A stretch of 64,000 bases of DNA. Source: Pseudomonadota bacterium. Its GTDB lineage: Bacteria; Pseudomonadota; Alphaproteobacteria; Rhizobiales; Xanthobacteraceae. The notes under the pieces are model-generated. The model made no database searches and was not told the DNA's origin. It worked only from the letters and a program-made list of their open reading frames with translations. A program made the position numbers and the translations under genes. The stretch spans positions 1 through 64,000 of the forward strand of contig JAEXHR010000289.1 of assembly GCA_023449855.1 (NCBI GenBank). Direction: 5' to 3'. This document shows, piece after piece, positions 43,230 to 52,116 of this stretch; positions within the stretch are counted from its first letter, which is position 1; each line of letters starts with the position of its first letter.

Positions 43230-43985
43230 ATGATCGCTACCGTGGAAGCTCCCAATAGCGGATATCGCTACATGCCCGGCGTGTTCCAGTATTCCTGCGG
43301 CGTCGGCGCGCTGCCGGGCTTTGCGCTGGAGCGCGTGCGTTTCTCCAAGGTCGTGCCGCTGAAGGAAGGCTTCGCGCGCATCGCCGAGATCATCAAGGCT
43401 GCCGGCCGCCCGCTCACGGCCTTCGCGGCCTGCGAGCTACGCTCGCCCGCGCCCTTCACCGAGCAGGGCTTCATCGATTTCAACGAGATCTACATCAAGA
43501 CGCTCGAGGACTGGGGCATCATGAAGGATCGTGTGAATCCGATCGCGCGCAGCAATGTCTGTCCGAAGATCGACCCGCCGTCCGAGCCGGGCTTCTATGC
43601 CTTCTCCTTCACGACGGTCGCGCCAAATGCGCCGCCGTCCTTCGTCATCGCCGGCAGCGGCGAGGCGACCGAAGGGAAGGGCAACTATCGCGATCACACG
43701 ATCCGCTTCGGCGACACCAGCCCGTCCGGCATGCTGGAAAAGGCGAAGTTCGTGCTCGACGAGATGGAGCGCCGTATGAGCGCCTTCTCCGGCACCTGGA
43801 GCCAGACCACGGGCGCCCAGCTCTATACGGTGCAGGACGTCTATCCGCTGCTGGAAAGCGAGCTGGGTCGCCGCGGCGTGTTCCGCAGCGGCCTGACCTG
43901 GCATTTTAACCGGCCGCCGATTGAGGGCCTCGAATATGAGATGGATTGCCGCTGCGTCCACACCGAGCGTGTGGTCGAGGTCTGA
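43230..43985 (+). CDS. CnbZ-like (2-amino-5-chloromuconate deaminase-type) protein
   Basis: This 251-residue soluble protein starts MIATVEAPNSGYRYMPGVFQYSCGVGALPGFALERVRF and contains AACELRSPAPFTEQGFIDFN and SNVCPKIDPPSEPGFYAFSF. I recognise it as resembling proteins annotated as 2-amino-5-chloromuconate deaminase CnbZ, which seem related to the RidA/YjgF fold. It follows the livKHMGF operon in the same direction, so it probably acts on the imported compound or a product, perhaps removing an amino group from an enamine. The family call is from memory and the substrate is unknown. Confidence 0.6.
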   Translation: MIATVEAPNSGYRYMPGVFQYSCGVGALPGFALERVRFSKVVPLKEGFARIAEIIKAAGRPLTAFAACELRSPAPFTEQGFIDFNEIYIKTLEDWGIMKDRVNPIARSNVCPKIDPPSEPGFYAFSFTTVAPNAPPSFVIAGSGEATEGKGNYRDHTIRFGDTSPSGMLEKAKFVLDEMERRMSAFSGTWSQTTGAQLYTVQDVYPLLESELGRRGVFRSGLTWHFNRPPIEGLEYEMDCRCVHTERVVEV

Positions 43986-44017
43986 TCACCCTCTTTCCGG
44001 GTGACCGCTTGATCCGG

Positions 44018-44042
44018 CTCATGTAAAAGCCTTTCACATGAG
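44018..44042 (+). promoter_or_regulatory. 25-base palindrome overlapping the tetR start codon
   Basis: CTCATGT and ACATGAG end a 25-base near-perfect palindrome (11 of 12 pairs match) whose right arm contains the start ATG of the TetR gene (44038). Its 19-base core (44021-44039, ATGTAAA...TTTCACAT) matches the palindrome at 44817-44835. This fits an autoregulatory TetR operator. Confidence 0.65.
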
Positions 44043-44742
44043 CTGGAACAAGGACCGCCGTGGTGATCGCGGCTATCACCATGGCAATCTGAAAGAAGCG
44101 CTGCTGCAGGCGGCGCTGGGCCTGATCGCGGAGAAGGGGCCGGCCGGCTTCACCTTCGCCGATGCCGCGCGCACGGCCGGCGTTAGCGCCGCGGCGCCAT
44201 ATCGCCATTTTCGCGATCGCGATGATCTCCTTGCCAATATCGCCCAGCGCGGCTTCGAGCAGTTCGAGCAGGTGCTGACGCAGGCCTGGGACGATGGCCG
44301 GCCGAACACGGTCACGGCCTTCGAGCGCCTCGGCAAGGCGTATCTGGCATTCGCCCGCAACGAGCCGGCTTTCTATTCGGCGATGTTCGAGTCGGGAATC
44401 CCAGTCGATTCCAGCCCGGAATTGATGGCTGCCAGCGAGCGTTCTTTCGGCGTTATCCGTGCCGCTGCCGAGCGCCTCGCCGCCCTGACACCGCCGGGCG
44501 TGCCGCGGCCACCGGCACTGATGATGGCGCTGCATATCTGGTCGATGTCCCATGGCATCGCCTCGCTGTTCGGCCGCGGCGATGCCGCGCGGCGCAAGCT
44601 GCCGATGTCGCCGGACGACCTGCTGGAAGCCGGCGCGCTGATTTATTTGCGCGGATTGGGGTTTCCAACCGACCAGAAGCCCCACGAAAACGACAAAGCT
44701 TCTGTGCCAAAATCCGGCCCGTGGGGCACGGCGCCCAAATAG
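44038..44742 (+). CDS. TetR/AcrR-family transcriptional regulator
   Basis: The 234-residue protein has an N-terminal TetR helix-turn-helix (GFTFADAARTAGVSAAAPYRHFRDRDDLLANIA, about residues 38-70) and a C-terminal ligand domain with the PFAM TetR_C-type WHG segment (LMMALHIWSMSHGIASLFGRGDAA). The start codon sits inside a palindrome matching a second one in the promoter of the DUF2852 gene downstream. This suggests that it controls both itself and that gene. The effector is not evident; a compound linked to the preceding catabolic-type operon is possible. Confidence 0.92.
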   Translation: MSWNKDRRGDRGYHHGNLKEALLQAALGLIAEKGPAGFTFADAARTAGVSAAAPYRHFRDRDDLLANIAQRGFEQFEQVLTQAWDDGRPNTVTAFERLGKAYLAFARNEPAFYSAMFESGIPVDSSPELMAASERSFGVIRAAAERLAALTPPGVPRPPALMMALHIWSMSHGIASLFGRGDAARRKLPMSPDDLLEAGALIYLRGLGFPTDQKPHENDKASVPKSGPWGTAPK

Positions 44743-44789
44743 CCGCAGGTCACCTCTCGATTATGTGAGCGGCTGGCCTTGTGCCCGCC

Positions 44790-44835
44790 TTGACAAAACC
44801 GGGCCGTGCTTTACGTATGTAAATGTTATTTACAT
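44790..44835 (+). promoter_or_regulatory. Promoter with TetR-type operator before the DUF2852 gene
   Basis: A consensus -35 TTGACA (44790-44795) is followed after 16 bases by TACGTA (44812-44817). The -10 overlaps a perfect palindrome, ATGTAAAT-GTT-ATTTACAT (44817-44835). Its length and half sites match the palindrome over the tetR start. Binding here would cover the -10 and the start of transcription. Confidence 0.65.
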
Positions 44836-44870
44836 TCACAAGCGGCATGGTGCCGCCGATGGAGAGGAAG

Positions 44871-45353
44871 ATGTCCGACACTGCCGATCTCAATCGTTGG
44901 GGCCGTCCCTACGGTGAGCGCGTGACCTATGGCCTTCGTTCACCATGGGGCATCGTGCTGATTGTTCTTGGTTTCATCGTCTGGTGGCCGATTGGCCTCG
45001 CACTTCTTTTCTTCAAACTCGGGAGCAGAAATATGGGTTGCTGGGATCGTCAGGGTCGTTTCGAACACAAGATGCAGCGGATGCAGGACAAGATGGAACG
45101 CATGCGCGGCCGCATGGAGCGCCATGGCTTCGGCGCCGGTTTCGGCTTCGGACCGCCGTCGTCCGGCAACCGCGCTTTCGACGAATACCGCATGGAAACG
45201 CTGCGCCGGCTCGAGGAAGAGCAGCACGAGTTCAAGGATTTCCTCGAACGCCTGCGTCACGCTAAGGACAAGGAAGAGTTCGACCAGTTCATGGCCCAGC
45301 ACCGTCAGCGCCCGACGCCGCCGGCCGGCAACAACGACCAGCCGCAGGGCTAA
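44871..45353 (+). CDS. DUF2852 membrane-anchored coiled-coil protein
   Basis: The 160-residue protein has one transmembrane segment (GIVLIVLGFIVWWPIGLALLFF, about 25-46), a Met/Arg/Glu-rich helix (HKMQRMQDKMERMRGRMERH) and a second amphipathic helix (FDEYRMETLRRLEEEQHEFKDFLERLRHAKDKEEFDQFM), as in the DUF2852 family. Function is unknown. I chose ATG 44871 after GGAGAGGAAG, since an in-frame ATG at 44823 lies inside the operator. The gene has its own promoter and is followed by a terminator, so it is a single-gene unit. Confidence 0.87.
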   Translation: MSDTADLNRWGRPYGERVTYGLRSPWGIVLIVLGFIVWWPIGLALLFFKLGSRNMGCWDRQGRFEHKMQRMQDKMERMRGRMERHGFGAGFGFGPPSSGNRAFDEYRMETLRRLEEEQHEFKDFLERLRHAKDKEEFDQFMAQHRQRPTPPAGNNDQPQG

Positions 45354-45420
45354 CGTCAACAAGGCTGATGTAAGCAGGCGCAACATACTGCGTTGCAATG
45401 CTGCCCGGCCGTCGCGAGAT

Positions 45421-45450
45421 ACCGCCCGCCTGTTCCCACAGGCGGGCGGT
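45421..45450 (+). terminator. Terminator after the DUF2852 gene
   Basis: A perfect 12-base-pair stem (ACCGCCCGCCTG with CAGGCGGGCGGT) closes on a 6-base loop and is followed by TCCGTTTG. It lies about 70 bases after the stop. The T-run is short, but the stem is very stable. Confidence 0.75.
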
Positions 45451-45749
45451 TCCGTTTGCTGGTCACGCAATGGTCACGAACAATCGAACGAAGCTTCATT
45501 TCTCCGCAAAGCGGCCCGTGGTAACGCAACATTAACCATAGCCGCGCTCTGGTAAGGCCCGCAGAAATGCGTGCGAAGCCCTTGTTTTGACATGTTGGCA
45601 GGGAATTTAGGGCCCGGCCTCGGACGGGTCATCCATGCCACACAACAAGGACATGCCCTGGCGCTGCAGCGCCCGGTGCGGCGCGTGGCTGCAAAATCGG
45701 TCGGCGGGACGCCGCTCGAAGGGGAATTTGCGTTGAGAGGATACTACTC
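45451..45749. other. Upstream region of tolQ
   Basis: About 300 bases with no convincing gene. A TTGACA at 45587-45592 is a possible -35 for the tol operon, but the -10 partner (TAGGGC, 45609-45614) is weak. A short open frame across 45571-45753 has no family features and is not called. Confidence 0.4.
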
Positions 45750-46460
45750 ATGAATCCGGATGTCGCACAGTCAGCCTTGCCGCTGGTGTCGGCCGACGTG
45801 TCGCTGATCGCGCTGTTCTTGCAGGCGCACTGGATCGTCAAGGCTGTCATGCTGGGCCTGATCGGCTGCTCGGTCTGGGTCTGGGCCATCGCGATCGACA
45901 AGATCTTCCTCTATTCGCGCAGCCGCCGTGCCATGGACCGGTTCGAGCAGGCCTTCTGGTCGGGCGAGTCCATCGAGGATCTGTATCGCGCGCTGTCCGC
46001 CAAGCCGACGCAGTCCATGGCTGCCTGTTTCGTGGCTGCGATGCGCGAGTGGAAGCGGTCGTTTGAAAGCCAGGCGCGCTCCTTCACCGGCCTGCAGATG
46101 CGCATCGACAAGGTGATGAATGTCTCCATAGCCCGTGAAGTCGAGCGCCTTGAGCGCCGTCTGCTGGTGCTGGCGACGGTGGGCTCGGCCGGACCGTTCG
46201 TTGGCCTGTTCGGCACCGTCTGGGGCATCATGTCGAGCTTCCAGGCAATTGCGGCCTCGAAGAACACCTCGCTTGCGGTGGTCGCGCCGGGTATCGCGGA
46301 AGCGCTGTTCGCCACCGCCATCGGCCTTATCGCCGCCATCCCGGCGACGATTTTCTACAACAAATTCACGGCAGAAGTGAACCGGCAGGCCCAGCGCCTG
46401 GAGGGCTTTGCCGACGAGTTCTCGGCCATCCTGTCGCGCCAGATCGACGAGCGCGCGTGA
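45750..46460 (+). CDS. tolQ: Tol-Pal proton channel subunit TolQ
   Basis: TolQ forms, with TolR, the proton-driven inner-membrane motor of the Tol-Pal system. It maintains the outer membrane during division. The 236-residue protein has three transmembrane segments (about 27-50, 140-165 and 180-205) and the MotA/TolQ/ExbB motif (ATVGSAGPFVGLFGTVWGIMSSF). It starts the tolQRAB-pal-cpoB group. ybgC, normally just upstream, is about 43.5 kb away. Confidence 0.96.
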   Translation: MNPDVAQSALPLVSADVSLIALFLQAHWIVKAVMLGLIGCSVWVWAIAIDKIFLYSRSRRAMDRFEQAFWSGESIEDLYRALSAKPTQSMAACFVAAMREWKRSFESQARSFTGLQMRIDKVMNVSIAREVERLERRLLVLATVGSAGPFVGLFGTVWGIMSSFQAIAASKNTSLAVVAPGIAEALFATAIGLIAAIPATIFYNKFTAEVNRQAQRLEGFADEFSAILSRQIDERA

Positions 46461-46497
46461 TGTCGAATGAATTGAACATTGTGATGAGCGCCTGACG

Positions 46498-46971
46498 ATG
46501 GGGATGAATGCAGCAGCAGGCGGTGGGGGCGGTGGCCGGCGGGGACGCCGGCGTGCGGCTGTCATGGCCGAAATCAACGTCACCCCGATGGTCGACGTGA
46601 TGCTGGTGCTGATGATCATCTTCATGGTCTCGGCGCCGCTGATGACATCGACCATCGATATCGATCTGCCCATCGCCAGTGGCGGCAAGTCGATGTCGCA
46701 GAACACGCCGCCGCTCACCGTCTCGGTGAAGCGCACCGGCGGCAACTGCAATTCCGCGGTGGAAACCTATGTCGGCGACGCGCTGGTGCCGGCGAGCGAA
46801 CTCGCTGCCAAGATCACTGCGATCCGCTCCACGCGCTCGGAGACGGACAACACCGTGTTTCTCCGCGGCGATAGGGACGTCTGCTATACGGACATGATGA
46901 AGCTGCTAGGCATGGTTCGCGCCGCCGGCTTCAAGGCCAATATCGTGATCTTGCCGGAGCAGGGATCGTAA
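46498..46971 (+). CDS. tolR: Tol-Pal proton channel subunit TolR
   Basis: The 157-residue ExbD/TolR protein has a short cytoplasmic Gly/Arg-rich start (GGGGGGRRGRRRAAVMAEI), one transmembrane helix with the proton-binding Asp in VTPMVDVMLVLMIIFM, and a periplasmic domain with LRGDRDVCYTDMMKLLGMVRAAGF. It works with TolQ in proton-driven coupling to TolA. It follows tolQ after 37 bases and precedes tolA by four bases. Confidence 0.95.
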   Translation: MGMNAAAGGGGGGRRGRRRAAVMAEINVTPMVDVMLVLMIIFMVSAPLMTSTIDIDLPIASGGKSMSQNTPPLTVSVKRTGGNCNSAVETYVGDALVPASELAAKITAIRSTRSETDNTVFLRGDRDVCYTDMMKLLGMVRAAGFKANIVILPEQGS

Positions 46972-46975
46972 GATC

Positions 46976-48055
46976 GTGGAGCAGCAGGGGACGAGCAGGA
47001 TCAAGGATCTGATGGCGAGAGTCGACAAGACGCTCATCGCATCGATCTTGTTGCATGCGCTCGTTTTCGGCTGGGGACTGTTCACATTCTCTTCCAAGGC
47101 GCTGGAAGTGATGCCGGAAGATTCCGTCGCGGTGGATGTCGTTTCCGACGACCAGCTCGCCAAGGCGATGGCCGGTGCCAAGACCGGCAAGAAGGACAAT
47201 CCGAAGCCGAAGGTCGAGAAGATCGCAGAAGCCAAGCCGCCGGACGATGCGGTCGGCAAGATCGACGACAAGAAGGCGCCGGTGATCACCGAAGTGGCGC
47301 CGAAGGAACAGCCGAAGACCGACGAAAAGGCCGCTGCTGAAGCTGCGGCCAAGGCGGAAGCTGCGGCAAAGGCCGAGGCTGCCGCAAAGGCTGCGGCGGA
47401 TGCCAAGGCAAAGGCGGAAGCAAAGGCTGCCGCAGCGGCTGAGGCGAAGCAATTGGCCGAAGAGAAAGCAGAGGCCGACGCCAAGGCGCAGGCCGACGCC
47501 AAGGCGAAGGCTGAAGCGCAAGCCAAAGCGAAAGCAGAAGCCAAGGCAAAGGCTGAGGCTAAAGCCAAGGCTGACGCCGAAGCAAAGGCCAAGGCCGAAG
47601 CGAAAGCCAAAGCCGAAGAGGCGAAGAAGGCCGAGCGCGTGTTCGACCAGTCGAAGATCGCAGCGCTGATCGACAAGCGGGATCCCACCCGTAATTCGGC
47701 GACGGGCTCCGATCTCAATCCGACTGCGGCGCTAGGGACGACCAAGGGCAATGCGGCCAATAACGTCGCCACCTGGGGCGCGATGTTCAAATCTCAGGTC
47801 GAGCGTTGCTGGAAGAAGCCCTATGGCGGCGTCGAGGCGCAATTCACCCAGGCCATTTTCAGCGTCAAGCTGAAGCGTGATGGCACGCTGGAAACGACGC
47901 CCTCCGCCATTAGCAATCCGTCGACGCCGTATTTCCGCGTCTATCAAGAGAGCGCACTGCGTGCCATCATCGAGTGCCAGCCGTACAAGCTGCCAGCGGC
48001 TTTCTTTGACGAATGGAAGTTCTTTGAGCCTGTTTTCACCGAGCGCGCATCCTGA
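46976..48055 (+). CDS. tolA: Tol-Pal energy-transducing protein TolA
   Basis: TolA spans the periplasm from TolQR to the outer membrane. The 359-residue protein (GTG start) has one N-terminal transmembrane helix ([19 protein letters not shown]), then a long Ala/Lys/Glu-rich region (about 60-220), expected to be an extended helix. The C-terminal domain ([19 protein letters not shown]) binds Pal and TolB partners. The low-complexity middle gives long open frames in other registers, which are shadows. Confidence 0.93.
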   Translation: MEQQGTSRIKDLMARVDKTLIASILLHALVFGWGLFTFSSKALEVMPEDSVAVDVVSDDQLAKAMAGAKTGKKDNPKPKVEKIAEAKPPDDAVGKIDDKKAPVITEVAPKEQPKTDEKAAAEAAAKAEAAAKAEAAAKAAADAKAKAEAKAAAAAEAKQLAEEKAEADAKAQADAKAKAEAQAKAKAEAKAKAEAKAKADAEAKAKAEAKAKAEEAKKAERVFDQSKIAALIDKRDPTRNSATGSDLNPTAALGTTKGNAANNVATWGAMFKSQVERCWKKPYGGVEAQFTQAIFSVKLKRDGTLETTPSAISNPSTPYFRVYQESALRAIIECQPYKLPAAFFDEWKFFEPVFTERAS

Positions 48056-48096
48056 GCCGAACCGGCCGCCGACCGCAGATCGAGCAAAGCTGTAAC

Positions 48097-49449
48097 ATGA
48101 CCGACAAGAATGGATTGCCCCTGATGTTTTCCCGCCCAAGCCGCCGCCAGATCATCACGGGCATGGCATCGCTCGGCCTTTTGGCAGGCACCGGCGCGCG
48201 TACTGCTTTCGGTCAGGCTCGCGTGCAGATCACCGAAGGTAATGTCGCCCCGCTGCCGATTGCGATCCCGTCCTTCAATGCCGGTACCGGCGCGGACAAC
48301 GAAGTCGCCAATGGCGTATCGCAGGTCATTACCAACAACCTGAAGCGCAGCGGTCTGTTCGCGCCGATCGATCCAGCGGCCTTCGTCGAGAAGACCGTCA
48401 ATATCGATGCGCCGCCGAACTTCCAGAACTGGAAGACCGTCAACGCGCAGGCGCTGGTCACCGGCCGCATGACGCGTCAGGGCGACGGCCGCCTCAAGGC
48501 AGAGTTCCGTCTGTGGGACGTCGCCACCGGCCAGCAGCTCGCCGGCCAGCAATATTTCACCTCGCCGGAATACTGGCGCCGCATCGCCCATATCATTTCC
48601 GACCAGATCTATGAGCGCCTCACCGGCGAAAAGGGCTATTTCGACAGCCGCGTGGTGTTCGTGGACGAAACTGGCTCGAAGGAGCGCCGCGTCAAGCGCC
48701 TGGCACTGATGGATCAGGATGGCGCCAATGTGCGCTATCTGACCCGCGGTGCCGACCTCGTGCTGACGCCGCGCTTCTCGCCGTCGACGCAGGAGATCAC
48801 CTATATGGAGTTCGGCCAGGGCGATCCGCGCGTCTATCTTTTCAATATCGAGACCGGTCAGCGCGAGATCGTCGGCAACTTCCCGGGCATGTCGTTCTCG
48901 CCACGCTTCTCGCCGGACGGTCAGCGCGTCATCATGAGCCTGCAGCAGGGCGGCAATTCGAACCTGTTCGTGATGGACCTGCGCTCCAAGTCCACCACCC
49001 GCCTCACCGATACGCCGGCGATCGACACGTCGCCGTCCTATTCGCCGGACGGGAGCCGCATCTGCTTCGAAAGCGATCGCGGCGGCAAGCAGCAGATCTA
49101 CGTCATGGGTGCCGGCGGCGGTGGCGCGCAGCGCATCTCGTTCGGCGAAGGCAGCTATTCGACGCCGGTCTGGTCGCCGCGCGGCGACTATATCGCCTTC
49201 ACCAAGCAGGGCGGTGGCCAGTTCGCCATCGGCATCATGAAGCCTGACGGGTCGGGCGAGCGCATTCTCACCTCGGGCTATCACAATGAAGGCCCGACCT
49301 TCGCGCCGAACGGCCGTGTCGTCATGTTCTTCCGCGACACCGGCGGCGGGCCGTCGCTCTATACGGTGGACGTCTCCGGCCGCAACGAGCTGAAGGTGCC
49401 GACGCCCGGCTTCGCCTCCGATCCTGCCTGGTCGCCGCTGCTATCGTAA
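48097..49449 (+). CDS. tolB: Tol-Pal beta-propeller protein TolB
   Basis: TolB is a periplasmic beta-propeller that connects Pal to the Tol complex. The 450-residue protein has an N-terminal TolB domain and repeated propeller motifs ([48 protein letters not shown]). The signal contains [25 protein letters not shown]: twin Arg, then a hydrophobic stretch, more like Tat than Sec. The start could also be ATG 48124. A strong terminator follows at 49474. Confidence 0.95.
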   Translation: MTDKNGLPLMFSRPSRRQIITGMASLGLLAGTGARTAFGQARVQITEGNVAPLPIAIPSFNAGTGADNEVANGVSQVITNNLKRSGLFAPIDPAAFVEKTVNIDAPPNFQNWKTVNAQALVTGRMTRQGDGRLKAEFRLWDVATGQQLAGQQYFTSPEYWRRIAHIISDQIYERLTGEKGYFDSRVVFVDETGSKERRVKRLALMDQDGANVRYLTRGADLVLTPRFSPSTQEITYMEFGQGDPRVYLFNIETGQREIVGNFPGMSFSPRFSPDGQRVIMSLQQGGNSNLFVMDLRSKSTTRLTDTPAIDTSPSYSPDGSRICFESDRGGKQQIYVMGAGGGGAQRISFGEGSYSTPVWSPRGDYIAFTKQGGGQFAIGIMKPDGSGERILTSGYHNEGPTFAPNGRVVMFFRDTGGGPSLYTVDVSGRNELKVPTPGFASDPAWSPLLS

Positions 49450-49473
49450 AGGCTTCCTTACCAGCGGGGGCCG

Positions 49474-49500
49474 GATTGCCGGTTAATACCGGCAATCTTT
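49474..49500 (+). terminator. Rho-independent terminator after tolB
   Basis: GATTGCCGGT (49474-49483) and ACCGGCAATC (49488-49497) form a perfect 10-base-pair stem with a TAAT loop, followed by TTT. It lies 25 bases after the tolB stop, separating the tolQRAB transcript from the next gene. Confidence 0.85.
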
Positions 49501-49673
49501 GCCCACTGCGCTGAATCTACAGGCAGATTTCCTGTTTATGCGGATGCGTAAACAGTTCGCTAAGGATGTTCCCTCAGAAAGAGTTCATCAGGACCCGGTA
49601 CCAATGTGCGCTGAAATGGACGCGCCAACGCCCGATGCAACTCGCCGATCACAGCCGGACGAATAGCAAATCG

Positions 49674-51956
49674 ATGTCGCCGTCGATCTACACGGCGCTC
49701 GTCGATTCACTTTTCGAGAATCCGATCCCGATGCTGGCCGGCGCCGTCTGCGCCGGCACCGGCGCCGTCATGACTGCGGTCAAGACGGGCAATCCGCTGC
49801 TGTGGCCGTGTGCCGGACTGATCATCCTGATAGGCGCATTGCGCGCGGTGCAGCTCAGCAAATACGAGAGGCGCGAAACCACGCTGACGTCCGACGAGGC
49901 GGTGCATTGGGAGCGCAACTACATGATCGGCGGCTCGCTCTATGCGGCCTCGCTCGGTCTGTGGTGCTGGGTGGTGCTGCTCGGCAGCAACGATCCGGTG
50001 GCGCATATGCTCGGGACGGCGGTCACCGTCGCCTATATCGCCGCAGGCGCCGGTCGCACCTATGGGCGGCCGAAGATCGCGCAGCTGCAGGTCCTGCTGG
50101 CCTGCGGGCCGATGGCATTGGCGCTGATCATTCACGGCGATTTCTATTACATCGGCTTCGCCTTCCTGAATGTGCTGTTCTTCATCGGCCTGCGCCGCAT
50201 CACGCTGCGTCTGCACGATGTTTATGTGAAGGCGTTGCTGGCGACGGAACGAGCCGGTTCCATCGCCGGTCAGTTCGATACGGCGCTGAACAACATGCCG
50301 AACGGGCTGTGCATGTTCGGTCCCGACGGCCGGCTGGCCGTGCTCAACAATCGCTTCGCCGAGATGATGGAGATTACCGGCAATCTCGCCGTTCGTAGCG
50401 GCATCAGCATGCGCGAACTGGTCTCCCTGTGCGTCAATGCGGGCACCGTGTCGGCAGCAAGCGGGATGACCATCGTCGCCGAGATTGAAAGTTCGAAGGC
50501 CGCCGAGATCACCACCATCGATCATGCGAATGACCTCGAACGCGCACTGTCGTGGAAATTCCAGCCGATGCCCGGCGGCGGCACCGTCGTGCTGCTCGAG
50601 GACATCACCGAGCGTCGTAATTCGGAAGCCCGCATCAGCCATATGGCGCGCTTCGATGAACTCACCGGCCTGCCGAACCGCATGAGCTTCCGCAACGAAA
50701 TCGGCCGTATGCTGAAGACCAGCAGCGGTTCGACGATGTCGGCGCTGCTGTTCGTCGATCTCGATCAGTTCAAGCAGGTCAATGACACGCTCGGGCATCC
50801 ATGCGGTGACCAGTTGCTCTGCATGGTGGCCGACCGCTTGCGCGAAATGCTGCGGGCGGAAGACTTCGTCGCGCGCTTCGGCGGCGATGAATTCGTCGTG
50901 TTCCAGCGAAGCGTCAAGGCCAATCATGACGCGGCCGATCTGGCCATGCGCATCGTGGAACGCCTCAGCGAGCGTTACGAGATTGACAATCATCAGGTGG
51001 AGATCGGCGCCAGCATCGGCATCGCGCTCACCGAGCCCGGTGTCAGCGCCGACCATCTGCTCAAGAACGCCGATATGGCGCTTTATCGCGCCAAGGCGTC
51101 CGGCCGCGGCACGTTCTGCTTCTTCCGCGACGAGATGGCCCAGACGGTCGAGGCGCGCCGCGTGCTCGAACTCGATCTGCGCAAGGCGCTCGCGAATGAA
51201 GAGTTCGAAATCTACTATCAGCCGCTGGTCAATCTGAAGTCCGGCCGCATCTCCACCTGCGAAGCGCTGCTGCGCTGGAACCATCCGGTGCGCGGCACGG
51301 TTTCGCCGGCCGACATCATCCCGATCGCCGAAGACATGGGCCTGATCGTCGATCTCGGCCGGTGGATATTGCGCAAGGCCTGTATCGAATGCATGAAGTG
51401 GCCGGAAGCGGTCAGCGTCGCGGTCAATTTCTCATCGCAGCAGTTCCATCAGCGCGACGTGCTGAGCGAAGTCCGGTACGCGCTGGAAGTGTCGGGGCTG
51501 CCGGCCTATCGCCTCGAAATTGAAATCACCGAGTCCTCCCTGCTGCGCAACACGCAGTGGACCCATGACGCGTTAGCGCAGTTGCATGCCGCCGGCTGCC
51601 GGATCTCGCTCGACGACTTCGGGACCGGATATTCAAGCCTCAGCTATCTGCATAATTTCCCGCTGCAGAAGGTGAAGATCGACCGCTCGTTCCTCGAGGG
51701 GATCGATACGCATCGCCCGCTGACGCTGCTGCGCGGCGTCGCCCGACTCAGTGCGGATCTCGGCATGTCTGTGGTGGTGGAGGGCGTCGAGACCAACGAG
51801 CAGCTCGAACTGATCAGCGCCGACGGCACGATAACCGAAGCCCAGGGCTATCTGTTCAGCCGCCCGGTGCCGGCTGCGCGCATCCGCCAGTTGCTTGAGG
51901 CCTCGCATGGCCGGCGTGTGGAACGCGATGTGGATACGGCCCGCACCTCGGCCTGA
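49674..51956 (+). CDS. Membrane-bound GGDEF/EAL cyclic di-GMP protein with PAS domain
   Basis: From the chosen ATG 49674 (MSPSIYTALVDSLF) the protein has 760 residues; in-frame ATGs at 49566 and 49635 are alternatives. About five transmembrane helices (about 15-165) precede a PAS-like domain (about 195-305). The GGDEF domain is intact (RFGGDEFVVF), and so is the EAL domain (CEALLRW). Both synthesis and breakdown of cyclic di-GMP are therefore possible. It lies between tolB and pal, separated from tolB by a terminator, so it probably has its own promoter. Confidence 0.9.
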   Translation: MSPSIYTALVDSLFENPIPMLAGAVCAGTGAVMTAVKTGNPLLWPCAGLIILIGALRAVQLSKYERRETTLTSDEAVHWERNYMIGGSLYAASLGLWCWVVLLGSNDPVAHMLGTAVTVAYIAAGAGRTYGRPKIAQLQVLLACGPMALALIIHGDFYYIGFAFLNVLFFIGLRRITLRLHDVYVKALLATERAGSIAGQFDTALNNMPNGLCMFGPDGRLAVLNNRFAEMMEITGNLAVRSGISMRELVSLCVNAGTVSAASGMTIVAEIESSKAAEITTIDHANDLERALSWKFQPMPGGGTVVLLEDITERRNSEARISHMARFDELTGLPNRMSFRNEIGRMLKTSSGSTMSALLFVDLDQFKQVNDTLGHPCGDQLLCMVADRLREMLRAEDFVARFGGDEFVVFQRSVKANHDAADLAMRIVERLSERYEIDNHQVEIGASIGIALTEPGVSADHLLKNADMALYRAKASGRGTFCFFRDEMAQTVEARRVLELDLRKALANEEFEIYYQPLVNLKSGRISTCEALLRWNHPVRGTVSPADIIPIAEDMGLIVDLGRWILRKACIECMKWPEAVSVAVNFSSQQFHQRDVLSEVRYALEVSGLPAYRLEIEITESSLLRNTQWTHDALAQLHAAGCRISLDDFGTGYSSLSYLHNFPLQKVKIDRSFLEGIDTHRPLTLLRGVARLSADLGMSVVVEGVETNEQLELISADGTITEAQGYLFSRPVPAARIRQLLEASHGRRVERDVDTARTSA

Positions 51957-52116
51957 TCTTCCGCGATACTTCAACAAAGCCGTCACGTTTCATTTCAGTC
52001 ATGCCCGCTTGGTAAAAGGTTAACCAAGTTAGGGCAGAACCTTTGACAACTTTTAATAAAGCTTTAACCTTCGCCTTACTCACGTACTGACAGCGTTTCG
52101 TGCGCCTGGAGATGGA

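Noticed and set aside
45571..45753. Possible 60-residue gene before tolQ
   Set aside because: No ribosome-binding site and no family features, and it ends over the tolQ start. It is more likely leader DNA.
47340..47640. Repetitive Ala/Lys codons giving several alternative frames
   Set aside because: This is the low-complexity helical region of TolA, a normal feature.
49707..51284. A 525-codon open frame opposite the GGDEF/EAL gene
   Set aside because: The plus-strand protein has intact GGDEF and EAL motifs; the antisense frame lacks recognisable domains.
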